Of a stretch of DNA of 64,000 nucleotides, positions 31,226 to 42,806 are shown one piece after another. This DNA comes from Eurosta solidaginis (Eukaryota; Arthropoda; Insecta; Diptera; Tephritidae), in contig NC_090320.1 in the NCBI RefSeq assembly GCF_040869045.1, positions 241,366,978 through 241,430,977 of the forward strand, given 5' to 3'. The translations under genes were made by a program, and so were the position numbers. Position 1 is the stretch's first letter. Every line of letters begins with the position of its first letter. The notes under the pieces were generated by a model. The model was not told the DNA's origin. It made no database searches and saw nothing but the letters and a program-made list of their open reading frames with translations.

Positions 31226-33684
31226 CCCACTCAGCATTTAGGTGATTCAATTTTGAATTTCCCTACCCCAGCCAGCATTTCTTGAAAATATAGATCAAAA
31301 AATATTTAAATATCATACCCCAAGATGATTAAAAACGTTCAAATTTAAAAGCAATTTCTGTTCCAAAATTAACGTATCGTCGGGAGAAAAATGTACCATA
31401 AATGTGATTATTATTGAATAATCATTTATGATTCCTATTTCGAAACGCTTTTTATTCATATTTGATATCATTGTAAAATTGAGCTGTAATTGTTTTAGAG
31501 TAATATTTGATTGCTTTTCACAGTCATTTTCTGATCATATTCGTGAATATATTTCAATCGTTTTGGTTGAAATTTTTTAATCATTTTTGAATGCCATTGT
31601 AATGCATTTATTCTTCATATCTCATTCAAAATAAGATAATACATAATAATCTTATTTCATCAGGGGAAGAAAGCATGCGGAACTGAGCTATTTGAACCAC
31701 AGCTAACTCGCAAACAAACTTGACCGATATACACCTGCGACTACAAAATCCAACATCAGCATTGTCGTCTGCATCTTAAAATACGGATACGATACGGGAT
31801 GTTGAAGCCGTATCCAGGTATGTCAAGATAGTTTCACTTACCTGGGGTTCAAATAGCTCACAACCTATGTATTGTCCAATCATTATGTATTTTCTGGGAA
31901 GCTGAAGGGGAGAAATGGTTGGGGAAATCTTCGTTCACGAGCAGCATTACATTATTTTTGTCTTGAAGAATATCTTTTGCATAAATAATAAAATTTTTAT
32001 ATATTTTTTCTTAGCTTCATGATTGAAAAAATATGTGTATGTGAAAAAAACAAAATTTGTTATGAAAAGTAAAATTTCAACAAGTATAAAATTCATTATT
32101 GAGTCAACAAATATATTCATAAAAGATTCAGAAAGCTGAATGAAAAATGATTATACATTTTTGATCACCTAAAGTAAACATATTTGATTCAAATATGATT
32201 CCAAAATGTGATTGAAAAACTATATTCAGTTTTTGATCATCAAAGGTAAACATATTTGATTATTCTTTTTGTTGGTTTTTATGAAATATTAAAATTTAGT
32301 TATTAAAGGACTTCAAAAATGATTCCAAAAAGTGATCGAAAAATGCTTTTTAGTTTTTCATCATCAAAAGTATTCATATTTGATTATTTCTTTTGTTCAA
32401 TTGTATGATAACTCATTATTTAGTGAGAAAGAGTAATCAAATTGTATTGATATGTCCCACTCAGCATTTAGGTGATTCAATTTTGAATTTCCCTACATAT
32501 CAATACAATTTGATTACTCTTTCTCACTAAATAATGAGTTATCATACAATTGAACAAAAGAAATAATCAAATATGAATACTTTTGATGATGAAAAACTAA
32601 AAAGCATTTTTCGATCACTTTTTGGAATCATTTTTGAAGTCATTTAATGACTAAATTTTAATATTTCATAAAAACCAACAAAAAGAATAATCAAATATGT
32701 TTACCTTTGATGATCAAAAACTGAATATAGTTTTTCAGTCACATTTTGGAATCATATTTGAATCAAATATGTTTACTTTAGGTGATCAAAAATGTATAAT
32801 CATTTTTCATTCAGCCTTCTGAATCTTTTATGAATATATTTGTTGACCCAGTAATGAATTTTATACTTGTTGAAATTTTACTTTTCATTAAAAATTTTAT
32901 TTTTTTCACATACACATATTTTTTAAATCATGAAGCTAAGAAAAAATATATAAAAATTTTATTATTTATGCAAAAGATATTCTTCAAGACAAAAATAATG
33001 TAATGCTGCTCGTGGACGAAAATATCCCCAACCATTTCTCCCCTTCAGCTTCCCAGAAAATACATAATGATTGGACAATACATAGGTTGTGAGCTATTTG
33101 AACCCCAGGTAAGTGAAACTATCTTGACATACCTGGATACGGCTTCAACATCCCGTATATGTATCCGTATTTTAAGATGCAGACGACAATGCTGATGTTG
33201 GATTTTGTAGTCGCAGGTGTGTATCGGTCAAGTTTGTTTGCGAGTTAGCTGTGGTTCAAATAGCTCAGTTCCGCATGCTTTCTTCCCCTGATGAAATAAG
33301 ATTATTATGTAATATCTTATTTTGAATGAGATATGAAGAATAAATGCATTACAATGGCATTCAAAAATGATTAAAAAATTTCAACCAAAACGATTGAAAT
33401 ATATTCACGAATATGATCAGAAAATGACTGTGAAAAGCAATCAAATATTACTCTAAAACAATTACAGCTCAATTTTACAATGATATCAAATATGAATAAA
33501 AAGCGTTTCGAAATAGGAATCATAAATGATTATTCAATAATAATCACATTTATGGTACATTTTTCTCCCGACGATACGTTAATTTTCGAACAGAAATTGA
33601 TTTTAAATTTGAACGTTTTTAATCATCTTGGGGTATGATATTTAAATATCTTTTGATCTAAATTTTCAAGAAATGCTGGCTGGG
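31226..33684. repeat. 2.4-kb near-perfect palindrome with a 39-bp spacer duplicated at its left edge
   Basis: The left arm is 31267-32455 and the right arm 32495-33684 (about 1190 bp each), differing at only scattered bases. The spacer 32456-32494 (CCCACTCAGCATTTAGGTGA...) is repeated exactly at 31226-31264, immediately left of the left arm. The outer ends read CCCAGCCAGCATTTCTTG. The arms are AT-rich, without open frames, and contain recurring TTTTTGATCAT/AAAGTxxxCATATTTGATT words. No target duplication flanks it. Confidence 0.96.
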
Positions 33685-34099
33685 TTGGATATCGCATTGA
33701 GGTGAAGTTGAAAATAAAAATGTTCTCCAGGGTAGTTCCACTAAAGCCAACATTAATGAAATTTTGTAAATTCAAAATACTTTACATATCGACTGCTGAG
33801 CGGAATATCACTCTATTACGGTGTTTCAAATATGTTCTATCTTAAAAAACGTTAGAAAATCACCTATTTTGTAATTTGTTTCTAAAACACCATATCTTAG
33901 TATAAGTTCAATACATTTTGAAATCAGCTGCAGTGTTTATGAAGAAATTTCTGCGATAGGACGTTCTTAAACCGAATTCTGATAGAACGCTTTTGAAACC
34001 AGTTATTAAATAGGGTGTTATTGAAAAATATTGTGGTATAGAATGTTTTCGAAGTGGCAGCTGAGATCGGGTGGTATTCCACTCAGCAATCGATATGTT
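33685..34099. other. Unassigned sequence
   Basis: AT-rich. The minus-strand frame 34123-33908 runs into copy D and is not taken as a gene. Confidence 0.5.
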
Positions 34100-35743
34100 T
34101 ATACTCAGCTGAGCAGAGCTCACAGAGTGTATTTACTTTGTTCGCATAACGGTAATCCGTGACGGCATAAACTAATCGTGATAGATATAGACTTCTATAT
34201 ATCAAAATGATCTGGGTGAAAAAAGAAATTCATTTAGTCATGTCCGTCCGTCCGTCCGTCTGTCCGTCTGTCCGTTAACACGATAACTTGAGGTATCTTG
34301 ATGAAATTTGGTACGTAGGTCTCTGGGCGCTCATCTCAGATCGCTATTTAAAATGAACGAAATCGGACTATAACCACGCCCACTTTTTCGATATCGAAAA
34401 TTTCGAAAAACCGAAAAAGTGCGATAATTCATTACCAAAGACGGATAAAGCGATGAAACTTGGTAGGTGAGTTGACCTTATGACGCAAAATAGAAAATTG
34501 GAATAATTTTGGACAATGGGCGTGGCACCGCCCACTTTTAAAAGAAGGTAATTTAAAAGTTTTGCAAGCTGTAATTTGGCAGTCGTTGAAGATATCATGA
34601 TGAAATTTGGTAAGCACGTTACTCCTATTACTGTATGAATGCTGAATAAAAATTAGCGAAATCGGATGACGAACACGCCCACTTTAAAAAAAATTTTTTT
34701 TAGGTAAAATTTTAACAAAAAATTTAATATCTTTACAGTATAAAAGTAAGTTATGTCAACATTCGACTCCAGTAATGATATGGTGTAACAAAATACAAAG
34801 ATAAAAGAAATTTTCAAAATGGGCGTAACTCCGCCCTTTTTCATTTAATTCGTCTAGAATACTTTTAATGCCATAGGTCGAACAAAAATTTACCAATGCT
34901 TGTGAAATTCGGTAGGGACATGGATTCTATGACGGTAACTGTTTTCTGTGAAAATGGGCGAAATCGGTTGAAGCAACGCCCAGTTTTTATACACAGTCGA
35001 TCGTCTGTCCTTCCGCTCGGCGTTAACACGATAACTTGCGCAAAAAACGATATATCTTAACTAAACTCAGTTCTCGTACTTATCTGAAGTCACTTTATCT
35101 TGGTATAAAATATGGCCGAAATCTGAAAATTACGAAAAGTGAAAAATAATTCTGTACCAAATACCAAAAAAAGGGATGGAACATGGCAATTTGATTGGTT
35201 TATTGACGCAAAATATAACTTTAGAAAAAACTTTGTAAAATGGGTGTGACACCTACCATATTAAGTAGAAGAAAATGGAAAAGTTCTGCAGGGCGAAATC
35301 AAAAGCCTTTGGAATCTTGGAAGAAATACTGTTCGTGGTATGAAATATATAAATAAATTAGCGGCACCCGACAGAAGATGTTCTGGGTCACCCTGGTCCA
35401 CATTTTGGTCGATATCTCGAAATCGCCTTCACATATAAAACTAAGGGCCACTCCCTTATAAAACACTCACTAATACTTTTAATTTGATACCCATATCGTA
35501 CAAACACATTCTGGTCTACCCTTATTGCGATATCTCGAAAAGGCGTCCACCTATAGAACTAAGGCCCACTACGTTTTAAATAATCATTAACACCTTTCAT
35601 TTGATACCCATATCATACAAACACATTCCAGGTTTACCCTAGGTTCATTTTCCTACATGGTGATTTTCCCTTATTTAGTCTCCAAAGCTCTCTGCTGAGT
35701 ATGTAATGGTCGGTTACACCCGAACTTAGCCTTCCTTACTTGT
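34100..35743 (+). mobile_element. DINE-1/Helentron-like element, copy D (short array)
   Basis: Starts TATACTCAGCTGAGCAGAGC. It has GTCCGTCCGTCCGTCTGTCC at about 34243, the usual body, about two diverged minisatellite units (35380-35640), then GCTCTCTGCTGAGTATG, a TCGGTTACACCCGA hairpin and CTTACTTGT. Shows the minimal length of the family. Confidence 0.85.
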
Positions 35744-36728
35744 TTACTTTATTTTCATGTAAATATTGCAGTATTGAAAACTTATATTTGAGTTCAATTA
35801 AAGAATCACACTTGAGTGAAAGTTAAGAACTATCTTTTACTCAACTTGAGAAACAGCATTTTTTGCCATATCAAAATGTTCTTTTTGTTGAGAACGCTAT
35901 GATTCTGAAATTAAGCCACTGTTGTGAATCAACGCTGAGGTTTGAGAAATATGTCGAGCTCTAATGTAACTCAAGCCCAAATGTTAATAGGGACTAAGTA
36001 TGTATGTTTAACCAAAATTTATATTTTAAATTGAAATTGATAACAAATCCATCAGTCATTCGTCAATGTCATATAAGGCAAAGCAGTCGCGACTTAAAAA
36101 AGTGAAAGTGAAGAAAATTTTGATTTAAATAAGTTCTGGTTTACGTACATAGATATATGTACGTATTTATCTTGTGAGCAAAACATCTATAACCGCGCTA
36201 CCAACTACCACTACATTCTAAAAGTGTCAAATCATAGATATTACCCTTATCGATAGTTTTAAGTTGAGCTCTGGATATCCGGGTATCGAGAGTTTGAGTA
36301 GCTCGATACACGTTTGTTGGAAGTTTTATTTGTCAGATTGTCAGCTTCATTTAAAATATTTCCCAAATACGAATACAAAAGAAATCTTTTAGATATTCGA
36401 TACCATTTTGTACAAAACAAGTGTGATATCTTATTCATCAATTGCCTGACAGGATGTTCACGATGGCAACTTTGTAGCGCTTTGTCATCATTTTGACAGG
36501 ATGGGGTTAATATGGTGGCGCATACGGTCGGCTATCTACAGCGGCTGTTAGAAAGAGATGCAGGATGAGATTACAATAGTTACTTTAAAAATCGGTTTAT
36601 CCAATATATTTGTTATTTCGAGGTCTATGCTGTAGATATCACACTTGTCATATCCGCAAGGTTTGACACCTCAATTTTTAAATAAATTGCATGCGAGAAC
36701 TAAAACTTTCTGATAATAGAAAAAAGAT
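35744..36728. other. No gene recognised
   Basis: Unassigned DNA. Two overlapping 60-codon frames on opposite strands at 36259-36496 have no motif. Confidence 0.5.
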
Positions 36729-36941
36729 ATTCTGATGATGAGGAAAATATATATATAGCAAATTTGCGTGCAAAAGATAGAGAGGCTTACGTTATGTACA
36801 ATGAATGATTGGATCAATCCACGGTCGATGCTCTTTTTAATAATTTACAGCGACATAAACAATTAGAAGAAGTCTGTAGTCACATAAAGTTTATAACAAA
36901 AGGAGGAACTCTAGGTTTATTGTGCAGTTTATGGGACGTAC
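36729..36941 (+). pseudogene. Unidentified coding-like fragment
   Basis: One frame reads YSDDEENIYIANLRAKDREA, VMYNE, a TGA, then LDQSTVDALFNNLQRHKQLE and EVCSHIKFITKGG. The acidic then basic composition and length of sense suggest a decayed protein-coding exon or transposon ORF with one stop, but I do not recognise the family. It abuts a LINE 3' UTR fragment at about 37005. Confidence 0.35.
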
Positions 36942-37004
36942 CGAATATTTGTTTTTATTGAAATAACTTAGGATGCTGCATAGGTTCAAAAAAGCGTCTA
37001 GTAT

Positions 37005-37090
37005 TTACCAAGAGCTCGTAGTTATTTTATAACATAGGTCCTGGTTGGTTTCTGATAGAGTCTTTCAGTTTGATCGTTGAGAAAACTATG
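37005..37090 (+). mobile_element. Fragment of a Jockey-like LINE 3' UTR
   Basis: AGTTATTTTATAACATAGGT, CCTGGTT and TTTCAGTTTGATCGTT match in inverse orientation 57490-57545, the sequence just 3' of the LINE ORF2 end at 57550-57850. Confidence 0.75.
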
Positions 37091-37799
37091 GAGCCATTCT
37101 GTCTAACCTATACTAACGAAGGATGCGCATTTATTCCAGGAGTAAGAATACAGAACCAAAGTTTCTTTACCCGTTTAGAAGTTATATACAGAAAACTGTT
37201 CCTGCTCTGCAAAGTAAATTGGTTAAGTGAATGGGAGAAATTGTTTTTTTGCGCATAATTTACTGCGGGCATCTACTATTATTTCGTCGTAGTCCCACTT
37301 TTACATGACGGCCATGTGTGAATCAAAGATTTGGCAAAATCTTCGTCATTGAACAGTTTCCTTTACCTGATCCAATAAACACTTCTCCTTTGATTTTCGC
37401 TTAAGTTATTTTCTGAAGAAGCTTGATCAGGTATTGAAATCCTGATCCATCTCGGTAGAGCTCCTTGACAAGATTCCTTACAAATGTAACAAAAATACTC
37501 TGCACTGATTTTACAAGAATTTCTTGGTGTTTCTAATTTAGCCATCCTCCGGTGATGGCTCCGTTTCACGTTCGGTTCTCATGGGAATGTCTCAATCACT
37601 GAGTGACTAAATTTGATAGGCAGATGTCGCTGTTGTGTTATATTTAAACATAAAACTAATGGCTAAGCAGCAAAATTTATTTTTGAAAAAGTTGATTTAT
37701 CAAATGTAGCGTATCCAAACTCCTGGCTCAATTCTTTGTCGTTGCATGTACGTGCAGAACTGGTTATCTTACCACAGATCATTACAACCGCAGGACCAG
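37091..37799. other. Unassigned region with a small minus-strand open frame
   Basis: A 68-codon frame at 37569-37363 includes MAKLETPRNSCKISAEYFCY and then ICKES, with a CxxC pair that could be part of a zinc finger. I do not recognise it. A 62-codon plus frame at 37070-37258 begins inside the LINE fragment and looks incidental. Confidence 0.35.
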
Positions 37800-38045
37800 C
37801 CCCCGAATTTCAACCTACAACTAACGCTTAAACTCCATCGCCAAAAATTTCTAGAAGTGCGCAGAAAATTATGCAACATTAAAAACCAGATGGTCACAAA
37901 GTATAACAGCCTATTTCTATTCTTTTACATATGACTTAGGCGGTTATTCCTTATGACCATATGGTTATAACTTTTGCATACTTTTCTGCGCACTTGATAT
38001 TGTTTTAGATATTTTTGGGGATGTTAGAACTTGGGGGCAGGAATA
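37800..38045. mobile_element. Small TIR element (MITE), diverged copy
   Basis: Inverted ends resemble those at 38994-39235: CGCCAAAAATTTCTAGAAGT and GTGCGCAGAAAATTATGCAA on the left, and TGCATACTTTTCTGCGCACT on the right. About 245 bp, no open frame of note. Confidence 0.65.
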
Positions 38046-38172
38046 TTAAGTATTTTCAAAGCGCAGAAAGGCACACTGTATTGATATGATAAGCTGCGAG
38101 TCGCTGATAACGATAGTCAATATACAACGATGTATCGAAGTTATCGACTAGTAACAACATCCACAGACTTAA

Positions 38173-38967
38173 GGGCCCATTACTGATACTTAACATATAC
38201 TTGACTTGACTTGGGGTAAACTTGGCAATTTAGCCACGATTATACTCAACTTAGCGCATACAATCTGGCATGTTGTTGTTGTTGTTGTTGTAGCGATAAG
38301 GTTGCTCCCCGAAGGCTTTGGGGAGTGTTATCGATGTGATGGTCCTTTGCCGGATACAGATCCGGCACGCTCCGGTACCACAGCACCATTAAAGTGTTAG
38401 CCCGACCATCTCGGGAACGATTTATGTGGCCACATTAAACCTTCAGGCCATCCCCTCCCTCCCCACCCCAAGTTCCATGAGGAGCTTGGGGTCGCAAGAG
38501 CCTCGTCTGTTAGTGAAACAGGATTCGCCGCGGATAGGTGAGGTTGACAATTGGGTTTGGAGAAGCTATATATTGCGCTGGCAACCTGAAGGGTTGCGCT
38601 ACACACCCCTTGAATCTGGTATTTTAGTCGCCTCTTACGACAGGCATACCTACCGCGGGTATATTCTGACCCCCTTACCCGCTGAAGGCTACAATCTGGC
38701 ATCATAATCAGCTTTGAAATTTATTTTTAAATAAATATCAATTTGTATGACAAAATGTCAAAATGAAATGGAAACAAACAAATGGCATCTCAAAATGTAA
38801 ACGTCACTTAGAACTTACATAGAAAATCAAAATTCAACATACTTCTAAGTCAAATTAAGTGTTGCTAAGTTTTGAGTAATCAGTAACATGCAATGTTCAT
38901 TTAACAGAACTGCAAGTGACAGTTCTCAAGTCAAGTCAAGTCTATGCTAAGTATGAGTAATGGGCCC
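38173..38967. mobile_element. TTAA-flanked TIR element carrying a retroposon
   Basis: The ends GGGCCCATTACTGATACTTA and, inverted, GGGCCCATTACTCATACTTA are flanked by TTAA (38169-38172 and 38968-38971). ACTTGACTTGACTT also occurs in both arms. A TTAA target is typical of piggyBac and some Kolobok elements. Without the retroposon the element would be about 364 bp. Non-coding. Confidence 0.85.
38272..38690 (-). mobile_element. Short (CAA)n-tailed retroposon, full copy (419 bp)
   Basis: Flanked by the 12-bp duplication ACAATCTGGCAT (38260-38271 and 38691-38702). The minus strand runs from AGCCTTCAGCGGGTAAGGGG through GTCGTAAGAGGCGACTAAAA and CAACCTCACCTATCCGCGGC to GGGGAGCAACCTTATCGCTA and a CAA tail. 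GC-rich relative to its surroundings. It resembles short non-coding retroposons built from LINE ends. The open frames on both strands (38397-38707) are overlapping mirror frames, and I do not take them as genes. Confidence 0.92.
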
Positions 38968-38993
38968 TTAAAACTCAGACATGCCCTCATATT

Positions 38994-39235
38994 CCAACCT
39001 TCGCTAATGTTATAATTCCAACGCCAAAAATATTTAAACAGTATCAACTGCGCAGAAAAGTATTTAGGATCGTATTATCACTTGGAATAACAGCCTAACT
39101 CCTATACTCTAACAAAGGACGCAGGCGCTTATTCCTCAAGACCACATGGTACTAAAGCTGCACGCTTTTTTGTGCACTTAATGCTATGGTAAATATTTTG
39201 AAGATGGAGTTTTAGCATTAGCGAAGGATGGAATT
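38994..39235. mobile_element. Small TIR element (MITE), better copy
   Basis: The left end CCAACCTTCGCTAATGTTAT and inverted right end CCATCCTTCGCTAATGCTAA share about 70 bp of inverted sequence including CGCCAAAAATATTTA and CTGCGCAGAAAAG. Same family as 37800-38045. Confidence 0.78.
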
Positions 39236-39312
39236 CGGTGCTCATGACGAGTAATGGGCATTGGTTTTGAATTCGGGAGACAAAAATACATAAAGTAACA
39301 CTTCTGTTTTTT

Positions 39313-41090
39313 TATACCCAGCTGTACTTGTACACAGGGTATTATAACTTTGATTGGTTAACGGTTGGTGGTACAGTTACAAAGAGCTTTATGTCAATAG
39401 AATTTTACTTTCTAACTTGAATTATAACATAAAATTGGAAAACACTAAAGTTTTTGATAATGGGTGTGGCACCGCCGCTTTTTTGTCTAAGCAATTTTCA
39501 ATGTTTCGTGAGCCATAACTCGAAGAAAAATTAAGGGATCGTAATGAAATTTGGTGCCTATAGAAGGAAATATTTCTAGAAAAAATGGACTAGATCGGTT
39601 AAAGACCGCGCCCACTTTTATATAAATGACTTTAAAAGGGGGCGTAGGCAAAAATAATAAGTTAAATCTTAGCGAAAAATAAAAATAAAATAAAAAATTT
39701 TAAGCACTTCCTTTATATAAATGGAGAAAAGGCAGCGAAAAATGTTTCCTTATATAAAGATATATTCTTGCTAAACTTTGATTTTTAAATTTTGACATAA
39801 AAAAAAAAAAATTTGACATAGAAATTGCAAAAATATTTATGAGAACTAAAAATATAAAAGTGGAGTGCACATTACTTGGTTGGAAAGTTGGTAGGAAAGG
39901 AGATATTATTAGTCAATCAATTGCGCTCATTACTTCTCATAAATATTTTTCCCAATTTCTATGTCAAAATTTAAAAAGCAAAGGTTAGCAAGAATATGTC
40001 TTTATATAAGGAGACATTTTTCGCTGCGTTTTGTCCATTTATATAAAGGTAGTGCTTAACATTTTTTTATTTTATTTTTATTTTCTCCTTTTCTTACATT
40101 TTCTCGGTGTCTTAACCTATCTGTTAAGTTTTACGCTTGTAGCTCAATGAGAACTTACATAAAATTCAATCCCAAAATTCCCTCCGTTCCGTTTGATTTT
40201 TCTAAATATCTCAGTCCGTGCGCCGCCTAGTGAAACTTTTTGTATTGTGTCTTCGGCTGTCATCGACCTCTGAATTAAGCTCTAAATTTTTAGCCTCTAG
40301 CTCATCGAGTTACTTAAAACCCGGTTTCCAATTTTCAAATTATGATCTAATTTTTTCGATCCGTGCGCCACCTAACGGATTTTTTTCTCCTTTTGTTCCT
40401 TTGTTACGTTGTCTTAGCCTGTTTCTGAGGTTTCATGTTTGTAGTTCAATGAGAAGTTACTTTAAAATCGATCTCAAAACAGCAAATTTCCAAATTCTTA
40501 TCTAAATATTTCGATCCGTGCGCCACCTAACGCAAATTTTTTCTCCTTTTCTTAAATTTTCTCGGCGGCTTATCTGTGAAGTTTTATAGTTGTAGCACAA
40601 TGAGAACTTACATCAAAATCAATCCCAAAATTCCCTCCGTTTCTTTTGTATCGTGTCATCGGCTGTCAACGACCTCTGAATTAAGTTTGGAATTTCAAGT
40701 CTCTAGCTAATCGAGAAGTTACTTAAAAGCTGGTTTTAAAATTATCAAATTCTTATCTAATTGTTTCGATTTCATTAATAACCCTGCCCTTTTTTATAAT
40801 AACGCTTTTTATTGTTCTGTTATATCTTTATTTTTAAAATAAACAGTAGGGAAATCCCCATATCTGAAGGAAAACTGCATTATTACCCCCTTAAGGTCAT
40901 TGGTGTTAGCCTCTGTATCCTTTTTGCTTCTTTTAAACGAAAATTAGTTCAGAATAGAACCATATGTCTATGTATTATTGCGCAGCCTTGTAACACTATT
41001 AAGCACACCAAACAAACAACAACAGCATTTCAAGTGTACAGCTGGGTATGTAATGTTCGGTTTCACCCGAACTTAGACTTCTTTACATGT
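39313..41090 (+). mobile_element. Second DINE-1/Helentron-like family, element K
   Basis: Starts TATACCCAGCTGTACTTGTA with GGGTATTA closing a terminal hairpin, then TGATTGGTTAACGGTTGG, ACCGCGCCCACTTTT and a 365-bp palindrome (39697-40062). A minisatellite of ~150-bp units follows (40100-40790, CCGTGCGCCACCTAACGG). The end has GTACAGCTGGGTATGTAA (inverse of the start), GTTCGGTTTCACCCGAAC and CTTTACATGT. It has the same plan as copies A-J but different sequence, so it is a separate family. Confidence 0.78.
39697..40062. repeat. Palindrome within element K
   Basis: Left AAGCACTTCCTTTATATAAA ... GAAAAATGTTTCCTTATATA. The right arm is its inverse around 39935-40062, with a loop of about 85 bases containing GTGGAGTGCACATTACTTGG. 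The matching position before the 19995 array is also occupied by a palindrome (19656-19912), although of different sequence. Confidence 0.88.
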
Positions 41091-41145
41091 TTTTGTTTCA
41101 TTTCAGTAAAGAATCTGGTTAAAGACAGGTTCAGTACGCGATTTT

Positions 41146-42598
41146 TGTACTCACCTGAGCAGAGCTCACACAGTATATTAACTTTGTTCGCATAACGGTA
41201 ATCCGTAACGGCATAAACTAATCGAGATAGATATAGACTTCTATAAATGATATGGGCGAAGAAAGAAATTCATTTAGTCATGTCCGTCTGTCCGTCCGTG
41301 CGTAAACACGATAACTTGAGTAAATTTTGAGGTATCTTGGTGAAATTTGGTACGTATGTTCCTGGGCGCTCATCTCAGATCGCTATTTAAAATGAACGAA
41401 ATCGGACTACAACCACGCCCACTTTTTCGAAATCGAAAATTTCGAAAAACCGAAAAACTGCGATAATTCATTACCAAAGACGGATAAAGCGATGAAACTT
41501 GGTAGATGCGTTGACTTTATGACGCAAAATAGAAAATTTGTAAAATCTTGGACAATGGGCGTGGCACCGCCCACTTTTAAAAGAAGGTAATTTAAAACTT
41601 TTGCAAGCTGTAATTTGGCAGTCGTTGAAGATATCATGATGAAATTTGGCAGGCACGTTACCCCTATTACTATATGTATGCTTAATAAAAATTAGCAAAA
41701 TCGGAGAACGACCACGACCACTTTAAAAAAAAAATTTTTTTTAAGTAAAATTTTAACAAAAAATTTAATATCTTTAAAGTATATAAGTAAATTATGTCAA
41801 CATTCAACTCCAGTAATGATATGGTGCAACAAAATACAAAAATAAAAGAAAATTTCAAAATCGGCGTGGCGTGGCTCCGCGCTTTTTCATTTAATTTGTC
41901 TAGGATAGTTTTAATGCCATAAGTCGAACAAAAATTTACCAATCCTTGTGAAATTTGGTAGGGACATAGATTCTAGGACGGTAACTGTTTTTCGTGAAAA
42001 TGGGCGAAATCGGTTAAGCCACGCCCATTTTTTATACACAGTCGATCGTCTGTCCTTCCGTTCGGCCGTTAACACGATAACTTGGGCAAAAATCGATATA
42101 TCTTTATGAACTCACACAAAATTCTATACCAAATACGAAAAAGGGATGAAACATGGTCATTGGATTGGTTTATTGACGAAAAATATAACTTTAGAAAAAA
42201 CTTTGTAAAATGGGTGTGAAAGTTCTGCAGGACGAAATCAAAAGCCCTTGGAATCTTGGTAGGAATACTGTTCGGGGTATGACATATATAAATATATTAG
42301 CGGTTCCCGACAGATGATGTTCTGGGTCACCCTGATCCACATTTTGGTCGATATCTCGAAAACGCCTTCACATATACAACTAAGGGCCACTCCATTTTAA
42401 AACCCTCATTAGTACCTTTAATTTTATACCCATATCATACAAACACATTCTAGAGACACCTCTGGTCCACCTTTATGGCGATATCTCGAAAAGGCGTAAC
42501 CCATAGAACTAAGGCCCACTCCCTTTTAAAATACTCATTAGCACCTTTCATTTGATATCGTACAAACAAATTCTACAGTCAACCCTGATCCACCTTTG
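41146..42598 (+). mobile_element. DINE-1/Helentron-like element, copy E (3' truncated)
   Basis: Starts TGTACTCACCTGAGCAGAGC. The body is intact to the minisatellite (42310-42598, about two units), which stops abruptly at CCTGATCCACCTTT. The right inverse motif, hairpin and CTTGT end are missing. About 210 bp of unrelated sequence separates it from copy F. Confidence 0.85.
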
Positions 42599-42806
42599 CT
42601 GTGCTAATTTTGAGCGATCAGCTTTTAGGTGCGTTACCTGTTACAGTTTACAATGTTTGAAACCCAAAAAGAAAACATACAAATTGACATGGTCAAAAAA
42701 GATGGCGAAAAATGAATGGATTTTACATCGAACAGCACACAAAAAAAGAAAAAAATTTCGAATTTTAAAGAGTTGCAATAATCTTTTACAAAAATGTATA
42801 AGTTTT

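Noticed and set aside
31267..33684. Giant palindrome as two long terminal inverted repeats of a DNA transposon
   Set aside because: No target duplication, no coding middle, and the spacer equals the left flank. A plain TIR element does not explain that, so it is kept as a finding without a family name.
38397..38707. Overlapping ~100-codon frames on both strands
   Set aside because: They lie almost wholly in a non-coding retroposon bounded by a 12-bp duplication and mirror each other.
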